Assembly: GCF_003702705.1 (NCBI RefSeq)
Contig: NZ_QZMN01000012.1
Span: forward strand, 62,001-126,000
Direction: 5' to 3'
DNA: 64,000 bases
From: Ornithinimicrobium cerasi
GTDB lineage: Bacteria; Actinomycetota; Actinomycetes; Actinomycetales; Dermatophilaceae
Of the stretch, positions 11,176-20,450 are shown in pieces. A model generated the notes under the pieces. It searched no databases. It saw only the letters and a program-made list of their open reading frames with translations, and was not told the DNA's origin. The position numbers and the translations under genes are program-made. The number at the start of each line of letters is the position of its first letter. Position 1 is the stretch's first letter.

Positions 11176-12891
11176 TCACTCGGTGATCGTGACGGTCGAG
11201 AAGTCCTCGGCCGTCAGCGGGCTGGCGACCAGACCCTGCACGTTCTCCCCGACGACGATCGCCGGCGGGCTGTGCGAGATCGGCAGGCCGGGCAGCCACT
11301 CGGGGCTCATGATGGCCTCGTTGAGGCTCTCGTAGAGCCCGATGCGGGTCGCCTCGTCCGCCTCGGCGTCGGCCGCGGCGATCTGCTCCTGCAGGTCCTC
11401 GTGCCAGTCGTAGGCGGAGGTGCCGAACTGGTTGTCGTCACCGCAGAAGAACGCGCACAGGAAGTTGTCCGCCGAGTTGAGGTCACCGGTCCACCCGAGG
11501 AAGAACGCCGGCGCGCGGCTGGCCTGGGTGTCGTCGATGTAGCCACCGGCCCAGGGCTTGGTGACTGTCTCGACGGTGATGCCGGCGGCCTCCCAGTCGG
11601 CCTTGACCGCGTCGTAGACGCGGGTGGGGTCCGGCATGTAGGGACGCGTGACCTCCGAGGGGTACCACAGCTCGATGGTGAGGTCGGACTTGCCGGCCTG
11701 CTCGAGCAGGTCCCTGGCCTTCTCCACGTCGTACTCGTAGGCCTCGATCCCCGAGGACCAGCCCGAGACCGTGCTCGGCATGAACTGGGTCGCGACCTCG
11801 GCACCGGCGGGCAGCTGGGAGGTGACGAACTGCTCACGGTTGAGCGCGTGGTAGAGCGCCTGGCGGACCAGCGGGTCCTCCAGCTGCGGGTCGGCCACCG
11901 GGTTGAGGGCCAGGTAGAGGATGTTGAACGGGTCCCGGATGAGGACCTGGTTGCCCGCGTCCTCCAGCGCCTGCCAGTCGACCGGGTTGGGCAGGTCGTA
12001 GCCGTTGATCGTGCCGGCCTCGAGCTCCTGACGACGCGCGTTCTCGTCGGGGATGATCCGGAAGACGATCTCGGAGACGCCGGCCGGGTCGCCCCAGTAG
12101 TCGTCGTTGCGCGTCAGCGTGACGCTGCCGCCCGCGTTGTCGTAGGACTCGAACATGAACGGGCCGGTGCCGGTGGGGTGCTCCTGGGCGTACTCGGGGA
12201 AGACGAACGCCTCACCCTCGAGCGCGATGCCGTTGGCGTCGTACTCCTCCATCGCGGTGGGCGACTGGATGGCGTAGGAGGACTGCGACAGGACCATGGG
12301 GAACTTGCCCGTGACCCGGCTGACGGTCACCTGGGCGGTGAGCTCGTCGGTGGCCTCGCACGACTCGTAGAGCGAGTCCTCGCCGAAGCCGAAGTCGTTG
12401 CCGTAGTAGTAGGCGCCCGACGGGCTCTGACCGGCCTCGTTCTGGTCCGCCCAGCGCTCGAAGTTGGCGCAGACGGCCTCGGCGTCGAGCGGGGTGCCGT
12501 CGTGGAAGGTCACGCCCTCCTGGATGGCGAAGTCCCAGACCAGGCCGTCCTCGCTCTCCCAGCTCGTCGCCAGCTCCGGGACGGCCTCGCTGCCGCCCTC
12601 CTCGATGCCGATGAGGTTCTGGAAGATCTGGCGCGTGACGCGGAACGTCTCACCGTCGCTGGCGTAGAACGGGTCGAAGGTGGTGGGGGCTCCGGCCGCC
12701 CCGAAGACGAACGTCGCGTCGCTGGCGCCGTCGTCGCCGCCGGCCGCGGGCTCGGTGCCCGTCGCGTTGTCAGTGCCTGCTGGGGCCCCGTCGCCGTCGT
12801 CGCCGGTGTCGCGATCCGACTCCGCGCAGGACGTCAGCAGCAGGGCGAGCGCGGCGGCAGAAGCCAGGGCGCCTACCGAGCGGTTTCTCAT
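11176..12891 (-). CDS. Peptide ABC transporter substrate-binding lipoprotein (SBP family 5)
   Basis: This 571-residue extracellular solute receptor is anchored as a lipoprotein: the signal peptide ends in the lipobox LLLTSC (Cys about 22), followed by an acidic Ser/Thr/Gly-rich linker. The mature part matches SBP_bac_5 (DppA/OppA): PTTFDPFYASDGETFRVTRQ near the N-terminus, LATSWESEDGLVWDFAIQEG around 110 and HDGTPLDAEAVCANFERW around 135. The signature of that family is clear but the ligand is not. It starts at ATG 12891 after AGGAGGCACG. It is the first gene of the transporter operon and is followed by a strong hairpin. Confidence 0.94.
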   Translation of the reverse strand: MRNRSVGALASAAALALLLTSCAESDRDTGDDGDGAPAGTDNATGTEPAAGGDDGASDATFVFGAAGAPTTFDPFYASDGETFRVTRQIFQNLIGIEEGGSEAVPELATSWESEDGLVWDFAIQEGVTFHDGTPLDAEAVCANFERWADQNEAGQSPSGAYYYGNDFGFGEDSLYESCEATDELTAQVTVSRVTGKFPMVLSQSSYAIQSPTAMEEYDANGIALEGEAFVFPEYAQEHPTGTGPFMFESYDNAGGSVTLTRNDDYWGDPAGVSEIVFRIIPDENARRQELEAGTINGYDLPNPVDWQALEDAGNQVLIRDPFNILYLALNPVADPQLEDPLVRQALYHALNREQFVTSQLPAGAEVATQFMPSTVSGWSSGIEAYEYDVEKARDLLEQAGKSDLTIELWYPSEVTRPYMPDPTRVYDAVKADWEAAGITVETVTKPWAGGYIDDTQASRAPAFFLGWTGDLNSADNFLCAFFCGDDNQFGTSAYDWHEDLQEQIAAADAEADEATRIGLYESLNEAIMSPEWLPGLPISHSPPAIVVGENVQGLVASPLTAEDFSTVTITE

Positions 12892-13050
12892 CGTGCCTCC
12901 TCATGAGGGTGGGCCGGACCAGGGATGCGTCCGGTTCTGGCGACCTCATCACATGTCCTCGGGGATGGCTAGGGATGGTGGCAAGTCGTGACCGCACCGT
13001 GACCTGCGCCGTCCGCCGGGTCAGGCTCCGGTGACGTCCCCTCTGCGAGC
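12892..13050. other. Divergent gap between peptide transporter operon and MutT-like gene
   Basis: This 159-bp gap must hold the minus-strand promoter of the transporter operon. A TTGCCA on the minus strand is the only -35-like element I see, and no matching -10 is convincing. No ORF or repeat supported. Confidence 0.3.
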
Positions 13051-13497
13051 ATGGCCGGTATGCCGAACCCCTCGCCCCGGGTGGCCGTGGCCGCCGTGGC
13101 CCTGGTCGACGACCTCGAGCACCCGAGCCGGCTGCTCGCCGCGCGCCGCACCGAGCCTCCCTCGCTGGCGGGGGGCTGGGAGTTCCCGGGAGGCAAGGTC
13201 GAGCCGCCCGAGTCCGCCGAGGACGCCGCGGTGCGGGAGGTGCTCGAGGAGCTCGGGGTCAGGGTGCGCCTCGGGAGCCGGGTCGGGAGGACCTGGCCGC
13301 TCGGGAGCACCTACGAGATGCACCTGTTCTGGGGGGTGGCCCTGGAGGGTGAGCCCGAGCCGCAGCCGGTCGAGGACCACGACGCGGTGCGCTGGCTGGG
13401 GGCGGCGGAGCTCTTCGAGGTGGCCTGGCTGCCTGCCGACCTGCCGATCGTGCGGTACGTGGAGACCCGGCTCCGGGTGCGCACGTGTCAGGAGTAG
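13051..13497 (+). CDS. MutT-like Nudix hydrolase (8-oxo-dGTP diphosphatase type)
   Basis: The 148-residue enzyme has the Nudix box [21 protein letters not shown] (residues about 50-70), with the REVLEELGV metal-binding helix intact and the preceding GGWEFPGG seen in MutT proteins. Such enzymes hydrolyse oxidised nucleoside triphosphates before they enter DNA. Length fits MutT (about 130-150). ATG 13051 and ATG 13060 are both possible starts. It is divergent from the peptide-transport operon and followed by typA after a 19-bp gap. Confidence 0.88.
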   Translation: MAGMPNPSPRVAVAAVALVDDLEHPSRLLAARRTEPPSLAGGWEFPGGKVEPPESAEDAAVREVLEELGVRVRLGSRVGRTWPLGSTYEMHLFWGVALEGEPEPQPVEDHDAVRWLGAAELFEVAWLPADLPIVRYVETRLRVRTCQE

Positions 13498-13515
13498 TGG
13501 CCAGAACCTGAGAGA

Positions 13516-15447
13516 ATGGAGCACATGCCTCAGACCCCATCCGGCTCCGGCGTGCGCGCCGACATCCGCAACGTCGCCATCGTCGCGCACGTCGACCACG
13601 GCAAGACCACCCTCGTGGACGCCATGCTCACCCAGGGCGGGGCGTTCGCCGCGCACCACGGCTCCGAGTTCCACGCGGACATGGACCGGGTCATGGACTC
13701 GGGGGACCTGGAGCGGGAGAAGGGGATCACGATCCTCGCCAAGAACACCGCGATCCGCTACACCGGCACCCACGCCCCCGCGGGCGGGATGACGATCAAC
13801 ATCATCGACACCCCGGGGCACGCCGACTTCGGCGGCGAGGTGGAGCGTGGTCTGTCGATGGTCGACGGGGTGGTGCTCCTCGTGGACGCGTCCGAGGGAC
13901 CGCTGCCGCAGACCCGCTTCGTGCTGCGCAAGGCGCTGGCCGCGCACCTGCCCGTCGTGCTGTGCATCAACAAGGTGGACCGCCCCGACAGCCGGATCGC
14001 GGCCGTCGTCGACGAGGTCTACTCGCTCTTCATGGACCTGCTCGACGACCACGACCCCGAGGTGGTCGAGAGGTCGCTGAACTTCCCGGTGGTCTACGCC
14101 TCGGCGAAGGCCGGCCGGGCCTCCATGGAGGCTCCCGCCGACGGCGGCATGCCCGACAGCCCCGACCTCGAGCCGCTCTTCGAGACGATCCTGAACACCG
14201 TGCCGGCGCCCACCTACACCGAGGGGGCCGCGCTGCAGGCGCACGTCACGAACCTCGACTCCAGCCCCTTCCTCGGCCGTCTCGCGCTGTGCCGCGTCCA
14301 CGAGGGGACGATCCGCAAGGGCCAGCAGGTGGCCTGGTGCCGTCGGGACGGCTCGGTCGTCAAGGTCAAGATCACCGAGCTGCTGGTGACGGACGGCCTG
14401 GAGCGCAAGCCCGGCGAGCAGGCGTCCCAGGGCGACATCATCGCGATCGCCGGCATCCCGGAGATCACCATCGGGGAGACGCTGGCGGACGCCGAGAACC
14501 CCGTGCCGCTCCCGCTCATCACCGTCGACGAGCCGGCGATCTCGATGACCATCGGCACCAACAGCAGCCCGCTGGCCGGTCGCGTCAAGGGGTCGAAGGT
14601 CACGGCAAGGCTGGTCAAGGACCGGCTCGACAAGGAGCTCGTCGGCAACGTGTCGCTGCGGGTCCTGCCGACCGAGCGGCCGGACACCTGGGAGGTCCAG
14701 GGCCGTGGCGAGCTGGCGCTGGCGATCCTCGTGGAGCAGATGCGCCGCGAGGGCTACGAGCTGACCGTGGGCAAGCCGCAGGTGGTGACCAAGGAGGTCG
14801 ACGGCAAGCTGCACGAGCCCGTCGAGCGGCTCACCATCGACAGCCCCGAGGAGCACCTCGGCACGATCACCCAGCTGATGGCCGCCCGCAAGGGTCGGAT
14901 GGAGCAGATGACCAACCACGGCACCGGCTGGGTGCGGATGGAGTATGTCGTGCCCTCCCGCGGGCTCATCGGCTTCCGCACCGAGTTCCTCACCGAGACG
15001 CGGGGCACCGGCATCGCCCACCACGTCTTCGAGGGCTACGTCCCGTGGTTCGGCGAGATCCGGACCCGCCAGTCGGGGTCGCTCGTCTCGGACCGCGCCG
15101 GGGTGGCCTCGTCGTACGCCATGTTCAACCTGCAGGAGCGCGGCACCCTCTTCGTGGAGCCGACGACCGAGGTCTACGAGGGCATGATCATCGGCGAGAA
15201 CTCGCGCGCCGACGACATGGACGTCAACATCACCAAGGAGCGCAAGCTGACGAACGTCCGCTCCGCGGGGGCCGACGTGCTGGAGCGGCTCGTACCGCCC
15301 CGACTCCTCTCCCTGGAGCAGTCGCTGGAGTTCTGCCGGGAGGACGAGTGCGTCGAGGTGACGCCGGAGGCCATCCGGGTGCGCAAGCTGGTCCTCGACC
15401 AGACCCTGCGGGCGCGGACCGCCGCCCGGGCGCGCAACCAGGGCTGA
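13516..15447 (+). CDS. typA: Ribosome-associated GTPase TypA/BipA
   Basis: The 643-residue translational GTPase has G1 AHVDHGKTT (about residue 29), the switch-I region [15 protein letters not shown]3 [15 protein letters not shown]4 NKVDRPDSR and G5 SAKAG. EF-G-like domains II, III and V follow, with the C-terminal BipA domain ([16 protein letters not shown]). It binds 70S ribosomes under stress or low temperature and aids 50S maturation. ATG 13516 is preceded by GAGAGAATGGAGC, and a second ATG lies 9 bp further in. mshB follows with a 3-bp gap, suggesting co-transcription. Confidence 0.96.
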   Translation: MEHMPQTPSGSGVRADIRNVAIVAHVDHGKTTLVDAMLTQGGAFAAHHGSEFHADMDRVMDSGDLEREKGITILAKNTAIRYTGTHAPAGGMTINIIDTPGHADFGGEVERGLSMVDGVVLLVDASEGPLPQTRFVLRKALAAHLPVVLCINKVDRPDSRIAAVVDEVYSLFMDLLDDHDPEVVERSLNFPVVYASAKAGRASMEAPADGGMPDSPDLEPLFETILNTVPAPTYTEGAALQAHVTNLDSSPFLGRLALCRVHEGTIRKGQQVAWCRRDGSVVKVKITELLVTDGLERKPGEQASQGDIIAIAGIPEITIGETLADAENPVPLPLITVDEPAISMTIGTNSSPLAGRVKGSKVTARLVKDRLDKELVGNVSLRVLPTERPDTWEVQGRGELALAILVEQMRREGYELTVGKPQVVTKEVDGKLHEPVERLTIDSPEEHLGTITQLMAARKGRMEQMTNHGTGWVRMEYVVPSRGLIGFRTEFLTETRGTGIAHHVFEGYVPWFGEIRTRQSGSLVSDRAGVASSYAMFNLQERGTLFVEPTTEVYEGMIIGENSRADDMDVNITKERKLTNVRSAGADVLERLVPPRLLSLEQSLEFCREDECVEVTPEAIRVRKLVLDQTLRARTAARARNQG

Positions 15448-15450
15448 CCG

Positions 15451-16329
15451 GTGGAGCGTCCCGACCTGCGTGACGGCATACCTGTCGACCTGGACCGCCC
15501 GCTGCGCGTGGTGGCGGTGCACGCCCACCCGGACGACGAGACGCTGGCCACCGGTGTCGCGCTCGCCCACCACGCCGCGGCCGGTGACGACGTGCACGTC
15601 ATCACCTGCACGCTGGGGGAGGAGGGGGAGGTGATCCCCCCAGGTCTGGCACACCTCGAGGGCTCCGAGGCTCTGGGACCGCACCGCTCCTGGGAGGTCG
15701 CGAGGGCCACCGCCGCGCTCGGCGTCACCCACCACTGGCTCGGGGGCGACCTGCCGCGGTGGCGGGACAGCGGGATGGTCGGGTCGGCGGCGGCCGCCCA
15801 CCCGCGCGCCCTGGCCGGCGCCGACGTCGAGGAGGTGGCGGCGGTGCTGGCCGAGCAGCTCGCGGCCCTGCACCCCGACGTGGTCCTCACCTACGACCCG
15901 GAGGGCGGCTACCGCCACCCCGACCACGTCCAGACGCACCGGGTGACCGTCGCGGCCCTGGCGCGGCTGGCGGAGCGGCACCCCGAGGTGCCCTCCCCGC
16001 GTCTGTACGTCTCCCTGACCCCGCGCTCGTGGGCCGAGGAGGACCGCCGGTGGCTCGCCGAGCACGTGCCGGCCGCAGCCAGGGCGGAGGAGGGCGGCCG
16101 GGTCACCGTCCCCGACGCGGACGATCCCTACCCGCCCTCGGTGGTGGACGACGGGAGGGTGACGCACGCGGTGGTGGACGGGGCCGCGCTGCCGGCCCAG
16201 GTCGCGGCGCTGCGCGAGCACCCCACGCAGGTCACCGTGCACGACGGGTGGTTCACGCTGAGCAACGACGTCGCCGCCCGGCTGCCCGCCCGCGAGGGTT
16301 ACGCCCGGTGGGACCGGACGGCGCCGTGA
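15451..16329 (+). CDS. mshB: N-acetyl-GlcN-Ins deacetylase MshB (mycothiol biosynthesis)
   Basis: This 292-residue PIG-L family zinc deacetylase should remove acetate from GlcNAc-inositol, the second step to mycothiol. The zinc and catalytic signature AHPDDETLATG (about residue 26), the GEEGEVIPPGLAHLEG loop, RDSGMVGSAAAAHPRAL, and YDPEGGYRHPDHVQTHR with the third zinc His all match MshB rather than the conjugate amidase Mca. It starts at GTG 15451, 3 bp after typA; its stop overlaps the GTG of the flavin reductase (GTGA). Confidence 0.9.
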   Translation: MERPDLRDGIPVDLDRPLRVVAVHAHPDDETLATGVALAHHAAAGDDVHVITCTLGEEGEVIPPGLAHLEGSEALGPHRSWEVARATAALGVTHHWLGGDLPRWRDSGMVGSAAAAHPRALAGADVEEVAAVLAEQLAALHPDVVLTYDPEGGYRHPDHVQTHRVTVAALARLAERHPEVPSPRLYVSLTPRSWAEEDRRWLAEHVPAAARAEEGGRVTVPDADDPYPPSVVDDGRVTHAVVDGAALPAQVAALREHPTQVTVHDGWFTLSNDVAARLPAREGYARWDRTAP

Positions 16330-16829
16330 CCGACGCGGCCGCCGCGGTGGACCCGGCCCGCTACCGCCAGGCGATGGGGCGGTTCGCCACCGGGGTGGCG
16401 GTGGTGACCTCGCGGCACCGGGGGCACGACGTGGCCCTCACGGTGGACTCCCTCACCAGCGTCTCGCTGGCACCGGTCCTGCTGCTCGTCAGCCTGCACC
16501 CCGAGGCCCGCGTCCTGGAGGGGGTGGAGTCCGGGGAGCCTTTCGGGGTCAGCATCCTGCCGGCCCGCCTGCGCGGGATGGCGCAGTGGCTCGGGGAACC
16601 CGGCCGCCCCCTGCACAACCAGCTCGTCCGGGTCCCGCACGAGCGGGGCTCCGCCACGGGTGTCGCCCTCGTCGAGGGTGCGCTCGCCGCGTTCGAGTGC
16701 CGCACCTACGCCCTCCACCCGGCCGGCGACCACGTGCTGGTGGTGGGCGAGGTGCTGAGTCTGCAGGCGCGCCCGACCGACGACGCGGCCCTGGTCCATT
16801 ACCGTGGAGGACTGGGCGAGCTGCGGTGA
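16326..16829 (+). CDS. Flavin reductase-like FMN-binding protein
   Basis: The 167-residue protein has the flavin-reductase split-barrel fold: YRQAMGRFATGVAVVTSRH at the N-terminus, LTVDSLTSVSLAPVLLLVSL around 40, and AFECRTYALHPAGDHVLVVGEV near the C-terminus. Members reduce FMN/FAD with NAD(P)H, often for a partner monooxygenase; no such partner is adjacent. I chose GTG 16326 because it overlaps the mshB stop by 4 bp and places the conserved YRQAMGRFATG at about residue 11. Confidence 0.88.
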   Translation: MTDAAAAVDPARYRQAMGRFATGVAVVTSRHRGHDVALTVDSLTSVSLAPVLLLVSLHPEARVLEGVESGEPFGVSILPARLRGMAQWLGEPGRPLHNQLVRVPHERGSATGVALVEGALAAFECRTYALHPAGDHVLVVGEVLSLQARPTDDAALVHYRGGLGELR

Positions 16830-16875
16830 GGGTGGGCACGGGAGCCGCAGGAGCGACGGAAGGACGAGACGGCGG

Positions 16876-18675
16876 ATGAGCGACGCGACACGGCTGGGGT
16901 CCCCCCCGGAGGCCGGGCTGCCCGAGGAACGACCTGAGCGCGGGTGGACCGGGGTCGCCCTGCGCCTCGTCGTCGCGCTGCTCGTGCTGGGCGGGGCCTA
17001 TCTCGGGGTGGCGCTGTGGTTCAAGGACCGGCCGCCGGCCGGGGTGAGCGTGGCCGGCGTCGACATCGGCACGATGTCCCGCGAGGCTGCCCGCGACCAC
17101 CTCGAGCGGTCGCTCGCGGACCGGCTGGCCCAGCCGGTCGTCGTCACCGTGCGCCCTGAGGGCGCGCCGCCGCAGGAGGAGACGCAGCTCAACCTCGACC
17201 CGCGGACCGCGGGCCTGGGCCACGACCTCGAGGCCACCCTCGACCAGGTGACGGGCTTCACCCTCGACCCGCGGGCCTTGTGGACGCACGTGGTCCGCAG
17301 CGAGCGTGAGCTGCCGCTCCTGGGGACGGTGGACCGCGACGCGCTCACCGCGGCCGTGCAGGAGCAGGCGCAGGACTACGACACCGACCCCGTGGAGGGG
17401 GAGGTGGCGGTGACGGAGGAGGCCGTCGAGGTGGTCGACGCCCAGGACGGGCGCCTGCTCGACGTCGAGAGGACGGTCGACGCGGTCGCCGGTGCCTGGC
17501 CGGACTCCCACGACGTGACCGGGGCGGCGGTCACCGTGGCCCCGGTGCTGACCCAGGCCGAGATCGAGAGGTTCACCCGGGAGGAGGTCGAGCCGGTGCT
17601 GGCGGCCCCGCTGGTGGTCACCGCGACGCGCGGGTCGGGCGAGGACGCGCAGACGGCTGCGGCTGAGCTCGCCCCGCGTGAGATCGCGGCGCTGCTGAGC
17701 GTCGACAGCGGCGCAGGCGCGACGCTGGCCCTCGAGGTCGACGAGGAGAGCCTCCTGGCCCGCCTGCGCGAGGACCTCGGCCAGCTCGAGCAGGGCCCGG
17801 TCGACGCGACGGTCCGTCTCGAGTCGGGCTCGGTGGAGGTGGTGCCCTCGCGCACCGGCGCCGTGCTGGACGAGGACACCCTGCTCGCGGACGTGGTGGC
17901 CGCGCTCGGCGCCACGGGACCGGCCCGCGAGGTCACGACGGAGCTGCAGCCGGTCGAGCCCGCCATCGGGACGGCGGCCGCCGAGGACTGGACGTTCTCC
18001 GAGATGGGGGCCTTCAGCTCGGTCTTCCCGACCGGGGAGGCCAACTCCTCCCGCACGGCCAACCTGGTCGCGGCGGTGCGCAACCTGGACGGATACGTCG
18101 TCATGCCCGGGGAGCAGTTCGCGCTGTCGACCGCCCTCGGCGACATCACCGAGGCCAACGGCTACCGCGAGGCGCCGATCATCGTCGACGGCCGCCTGGT
18201 CCAGGGCATGGGCGGCGGGCTGTCCCAGATCTCCACGGTGGTCTTCAACACCTCGTGGTTCTCCGGCGTGCAGCTCGACGCGCACACCCCGCACTCCTAC
18301 TACATCCCCCGCTACCCGGCCGGTCGCGAGGCCACGCTCGCGCTGCCCGGCCTCGACAACCTCTGGACCAACGACACCGACAACCCCGTCGTGGTCCGCG
18401 CCAGGATCGGCGGCGACACGATCTTCATGTCGTTCCTGGGGCAGCGCGCCCACGACGTCGAGACGGTCGACGGCCCCCGCCGCAACCCCACCCGGGGGGA
18501 GCGGATCGAGGTCGACGACCCCGAGTGCGTGCCGCAGAACCCCTCGGAGGGTTTCACCATCACCAACGTCCGGATCCTGCGCAGCGGCGGGGCGGAGGTG
18601 GGCCGTGACGAGTTCACCACCACCTACCAGGCCGCCGACGAGATCGTCTGCACCCACCCGGACGCGGGCTACTGA
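16876..18675 (+). CDS. VanW-family envelope protein with peptidoglycan-binding repeats
   Basis: The 599-residue protein has one N-terminal membrane anchor (LRLVVALLVLGGAYLGVALWF, about residues 25-46). Next come two extracellular YoaR/VanW-type putative peptidoglycan-binding domains, each starting like GVDIGTMSREAARDHLE (about 60), and a C-terminal VanW domain (about 385-520) with FSTALGDITEANGYREAPII-like and GGGLSQISTVVFNTSWFSG motifs. VanW is named from vancomycin clusters but its biochemical role is unknown. ATG 16876 was preferred to 16804 because it follows GGAAGGACGAGACGGCGG and avoids overlap with the upstream gene. Confidence 0.9.
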   Translation: MSDATRLGSPPEAGLPEERPERGWTGVALRLVVALLVLGGAYLGVALWFKDRPPAGVSVAGVDIGTMSREAARDHLERSLADRLAQPVVVTVRPEGAPPQEETQLNLDPRTAGLGHDLEATLDQVTGFTLDPRALWTHVVRSERELPLLGTVDRDALTAAVQEQAQDYDTDPVEGEVAVTEEAVEVVDAQDGRLLDVERTVDAVAGAWPDSHDVTGAAVTVAPVLTQAEIERFTREEVEPVLAAPLVVTATRGSGEDAQTAAAELAPREIAALLSVDSGAGATLALEVDEESLLARLREDLGQLEQGPVDATVRLESGSVEVVPSRTGAVLDEDTLLADVVAALGATGPAREVTTELQPVEPAIGTAAAEDWTFSEMGAFSSVFPTGEANSSRTANLVAAVRNLDGYVVMPGEQFALSTALGDITEANGYREAPIIVDGRLVQGMGGGLSQISTVVFNTSWFSGVQLDAHTPHSYYIPRYPAGREATLALPGLDNLWTNDTDNPVVVRARIGGDTIFMSFLGQRAHDVETVDGPRRNPTRGERIEVDDPECVPQNPSEGFTITNVRILRSGGAEVGRDEFTTTYQAADEIVCTHPDAGY

Positions 18676-18704
18676 CCCGGTGCGGCTCCGGGCGGCGGAG
18701 ACGG

Positions 18705-18710
18705 CATACT
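18705..18710 (+). promoter_or_regulatory. Putative -10 of fdxA (leaderless)
   Basis: CATACT lies 8 nt upstream of the fdxA ATG and there is no Shine-Dalgarno sequence in the CTTTCCCC spacer. A start at the A of ATG would give a leaderless mRNA. No convincing -35 is seen. Confidence 0.4.
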
Positions 18711-18718
18711 CTTTCCCC

Positions 18719-19045
18719 ATGACGTACGTGATCGCTCAGCCGTGTGTGGACCTCAAGGACAAGGCCTGCATCGAGGAGTGTCCGGTCGACTGCATCTACG
18801 AGGGGGAGCGTTCGCTCTACATCCACCCCGACGAGTGCGTGGACTGCGGGGCCTGCGAGCCGGTGTGCCCGGTGGAGGCGATCTACTACGAGGACGACGT
18901 CCCGGAGGAGTGGGCGGAGTACTACAAGGCCAACGTCGAGTTCTTCGACGATCTGGGCAGCCCCGGCGGTGCGGCCAAGATGGGCCTGATCCCCAAGGAT
19001 CACCCGATCGTGGCCGTGCTGCCCCCGCAGTCGCACGACGAGTGA
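18719..19045 (+). CDS. fdxA: Seven-iron ferredoxin FdxA
   Basis: The 108-residue electron carrier binds one [3Fe-4S] and one [4Fe-4S] cluster. The cysteine pattern is complete: C9, C17, C21, C25 (PCVDLKDKACIEECPVDC) and the second set CVDCGACEPVCPVEAIYYED. The C-terminal extension (EEWAEYYKANVEFFDDLGSP) is that of actinobacterial 7Fe ferredoxins of the FdxA type, which donate electrons to P450s or oxidoreductases. ATG 18719 has no Shine-Dalgarno sequence but sits right after a -10-like element, so a leaderless transcript is likely. gltA follows after 43 bp. Confidence 0.96.
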   Translation: MTYVIAQPCVDLKDKACIEECPVDCIYEGERSLYIHPDECVDCGACEPVCPVEAIYYEDDVPEEWAEYYKANVEFFDDLGSPGGAAKMGLIPKDHPIVAVLPPQSHDE

Positions 19046-19088
19046 CCGCACGCCCCCTGACCGGCCCATCCCCGACTGGAGGACACCC

Positions 19089-20387
19089 ATGACTGAGACC
19101 ACCATCGACACCGCCGTGACCCTGCGTCACGGCGAGCACGAGCTGCCCCTCAAGGTGGTGCCCGCGGTGGAGGGCAACAACGGCCTCGACATCAGCGCGC
19201 TGATGAAGACCACGGGCGACACCACCCTCGACGTCGGTTTCGTCAACACCGCCTCCTGCCAGTCCGCCATCACCTACATCGACGGGGACGCGGGGATCCT
19301 GCGCTACCGGGGCTACCCGATCGACCAGCTGGCCGAGAAGTCCTCCTTCCTCGAGACCTCCTACCTGCTCATCTACGGCGAGCTGCCCAGCGCCCAGGAG
19401 TTGGCGGAGTTCGACCAGCGGCTGCGTCGCCACACCCTCCTCGTGGAGGACATGAAGAACTTCTTCGACGGCTTCCCGCGCGACGCGCACCCGATGTCGG
19501 TGCTGTCCTCGGCCGTCTCCGCCCTGGGCACCTTCTACCAGGACAGCCACGACCCGCACGACCCCGAGGCCGTCGAGATCTCCACGATCCGGCTCATGGC
19601 CAAGCTGCCGACGATCGCCTCCTACGCCTTCCGCAAGAGCCAGGGGCAGTCCCTTCTCTACCCGGACAACGACTTCAACCTCGTCGAGAACTTCCTCTGG
19701 ATGACGTTCGGGCAGCCCACCGAGAAGTACGACCTGGACCCCGACCTGGCCAAGGCGTTGGACCTGCTGTTCATCCTGCACGCGGACCACGAGCAGAACT
19801 GCTCCACCTCCACCGTGCGCCTGGTGGGCTCCTCCGAGGCCAACCTCTTCTCCTCCATCTCCGCGGGCATCCACGCCCTCTCCGGGCCCCTGCACGGCGG
19901 TGCCAACTCGGCCGTGCTGGAGATGCTGGGCAAGATCCAGAGCAGCGGCGGGGACGTCGCCGAGTTCGTGCGGCAGGTCAAGAACAAGGAGGACGGGGTC
20001 AAGCTCATGGGCTTCGGCCACCGGGTCTACAAGAACTACGACCCGCGCGCCGCCATCGTGAAGAAGACGGCGCACGAGCTGCTGGCCAAGGCCGGCCAGA
20101 ACCCGCTGCTCGACCTCGCCATGGAGCTCGAGCAGACCGCGCTCGAGGACGACTACTTCGTGGAGCGCAAGCTCTACCCGAACGTCGACTTCTACACGGG
20201 CCTCATCTACGAGTCGATGGGCTTCCCCAGCAACATGTTCACCGTGCTCTTCGCCATCGGCCGCCTGCCCGGCTGGATCGCGCAGTACCGCGAGATGATC
20301 ACCGACCCCGCGACCAAGATCGGGCGCCCGCGCCAGGTCTACGTCGGAGAGTCCGAGCGTCGGTACGTCAGCGCCGAGCAGCGCTGA
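19089..20387 (+). CDS. gltA: Citrate synthase (type II)
   Basis: The 432-residue enzyme condenses oxaloacetate with acetyl-CoA in the TCA cycle. Visible catalytic segments are GIHALSGPLHGGANSAVLEM (about residue 260, catalytic His), FGHRVYKNYDPRA (about 310, second His) and NVDFYTGLIYESMGFP (about 370, catalytic Asp). The N-terminal beta-rich domain marks the NADH-regulated hexameric type II form, though regulation must be tested. ATG 19089 follows GGAGGACACCC. A strong two-part hairpin follows the stop codon and faces the convergent gene. Confidence 0.97.
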   Translation: MTETTIDTAVTLRHGEHELPLKVVPAVEGNNGLDISALMKTTGDTTLDVGFVNTASCQSAITYIDGDAGILRYRGYPIDQLAEKSSFLETSYLLIYGELPSAQELAEFDQRLRRHTLLVEDMKNFFDGFPRDAHPMSVLSSAVSALGTFYQDSHDPHDPEAVEISTIRLMAKLPTIASYAFRKSQGQSLLYPDNDFNLVENFLWMTFGQPTEKYDLDPDLAKALDLLFILHADHEQNCSTSTVRLVGSSEANLFSSISAGIHALSGPLHGGANSAVLEMLGKIQSSGGDVAEFVRQVKNKEDGVKLMGFGHRVYKNYDPRAAIVKKTAHELLAKAGQNPLLDLAMELEQTALEDDYFVERKLYPNVDFYTGLIYESMGFPSNMFTVLFAIGRLPGWIAQYREMITDPATKIGRPRQVYVGESERRYVSAEQR

Positions 20388-20390
20388 ACC

Positions 20391-20442
20391 GACGCCGACC
20401 CGACAGCCCCCCTCCGCCGCGGCGGGCGGGGGCGTCGGCGTC
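20391..20442. terminator. Bidirectional terminator-like hairpin after gltA
   Basis: Outer arms GACGCCGAC (20391-20399) and GTCGGCGTC (20434-20442) pair exactly. Inside them GCCCCC (20406-20411) pairs with GGGGGC (20428-20433) and CCGCC pairs with GGCGG. It lies between the convergent gltA and a minus-strand gene, so it can serve both. No clear U-tract is present. Confidence 0.7.
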
Positions 20443-20450
20443 GCGGACGG

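Noticed and set aside
13021-16242. Antisense frame of 1073 codons over mutT, typA and mshB
   Set aside because: No motif and no start signal; the plus-strand genes are well supported.
16804-16875. N-terminal extension of the VanW protein from ATG 16804
   Set aside because: It overlaps the flavin reductase gene and lacks a Shine-Dalgarno sequence; ATG 16876 has one.
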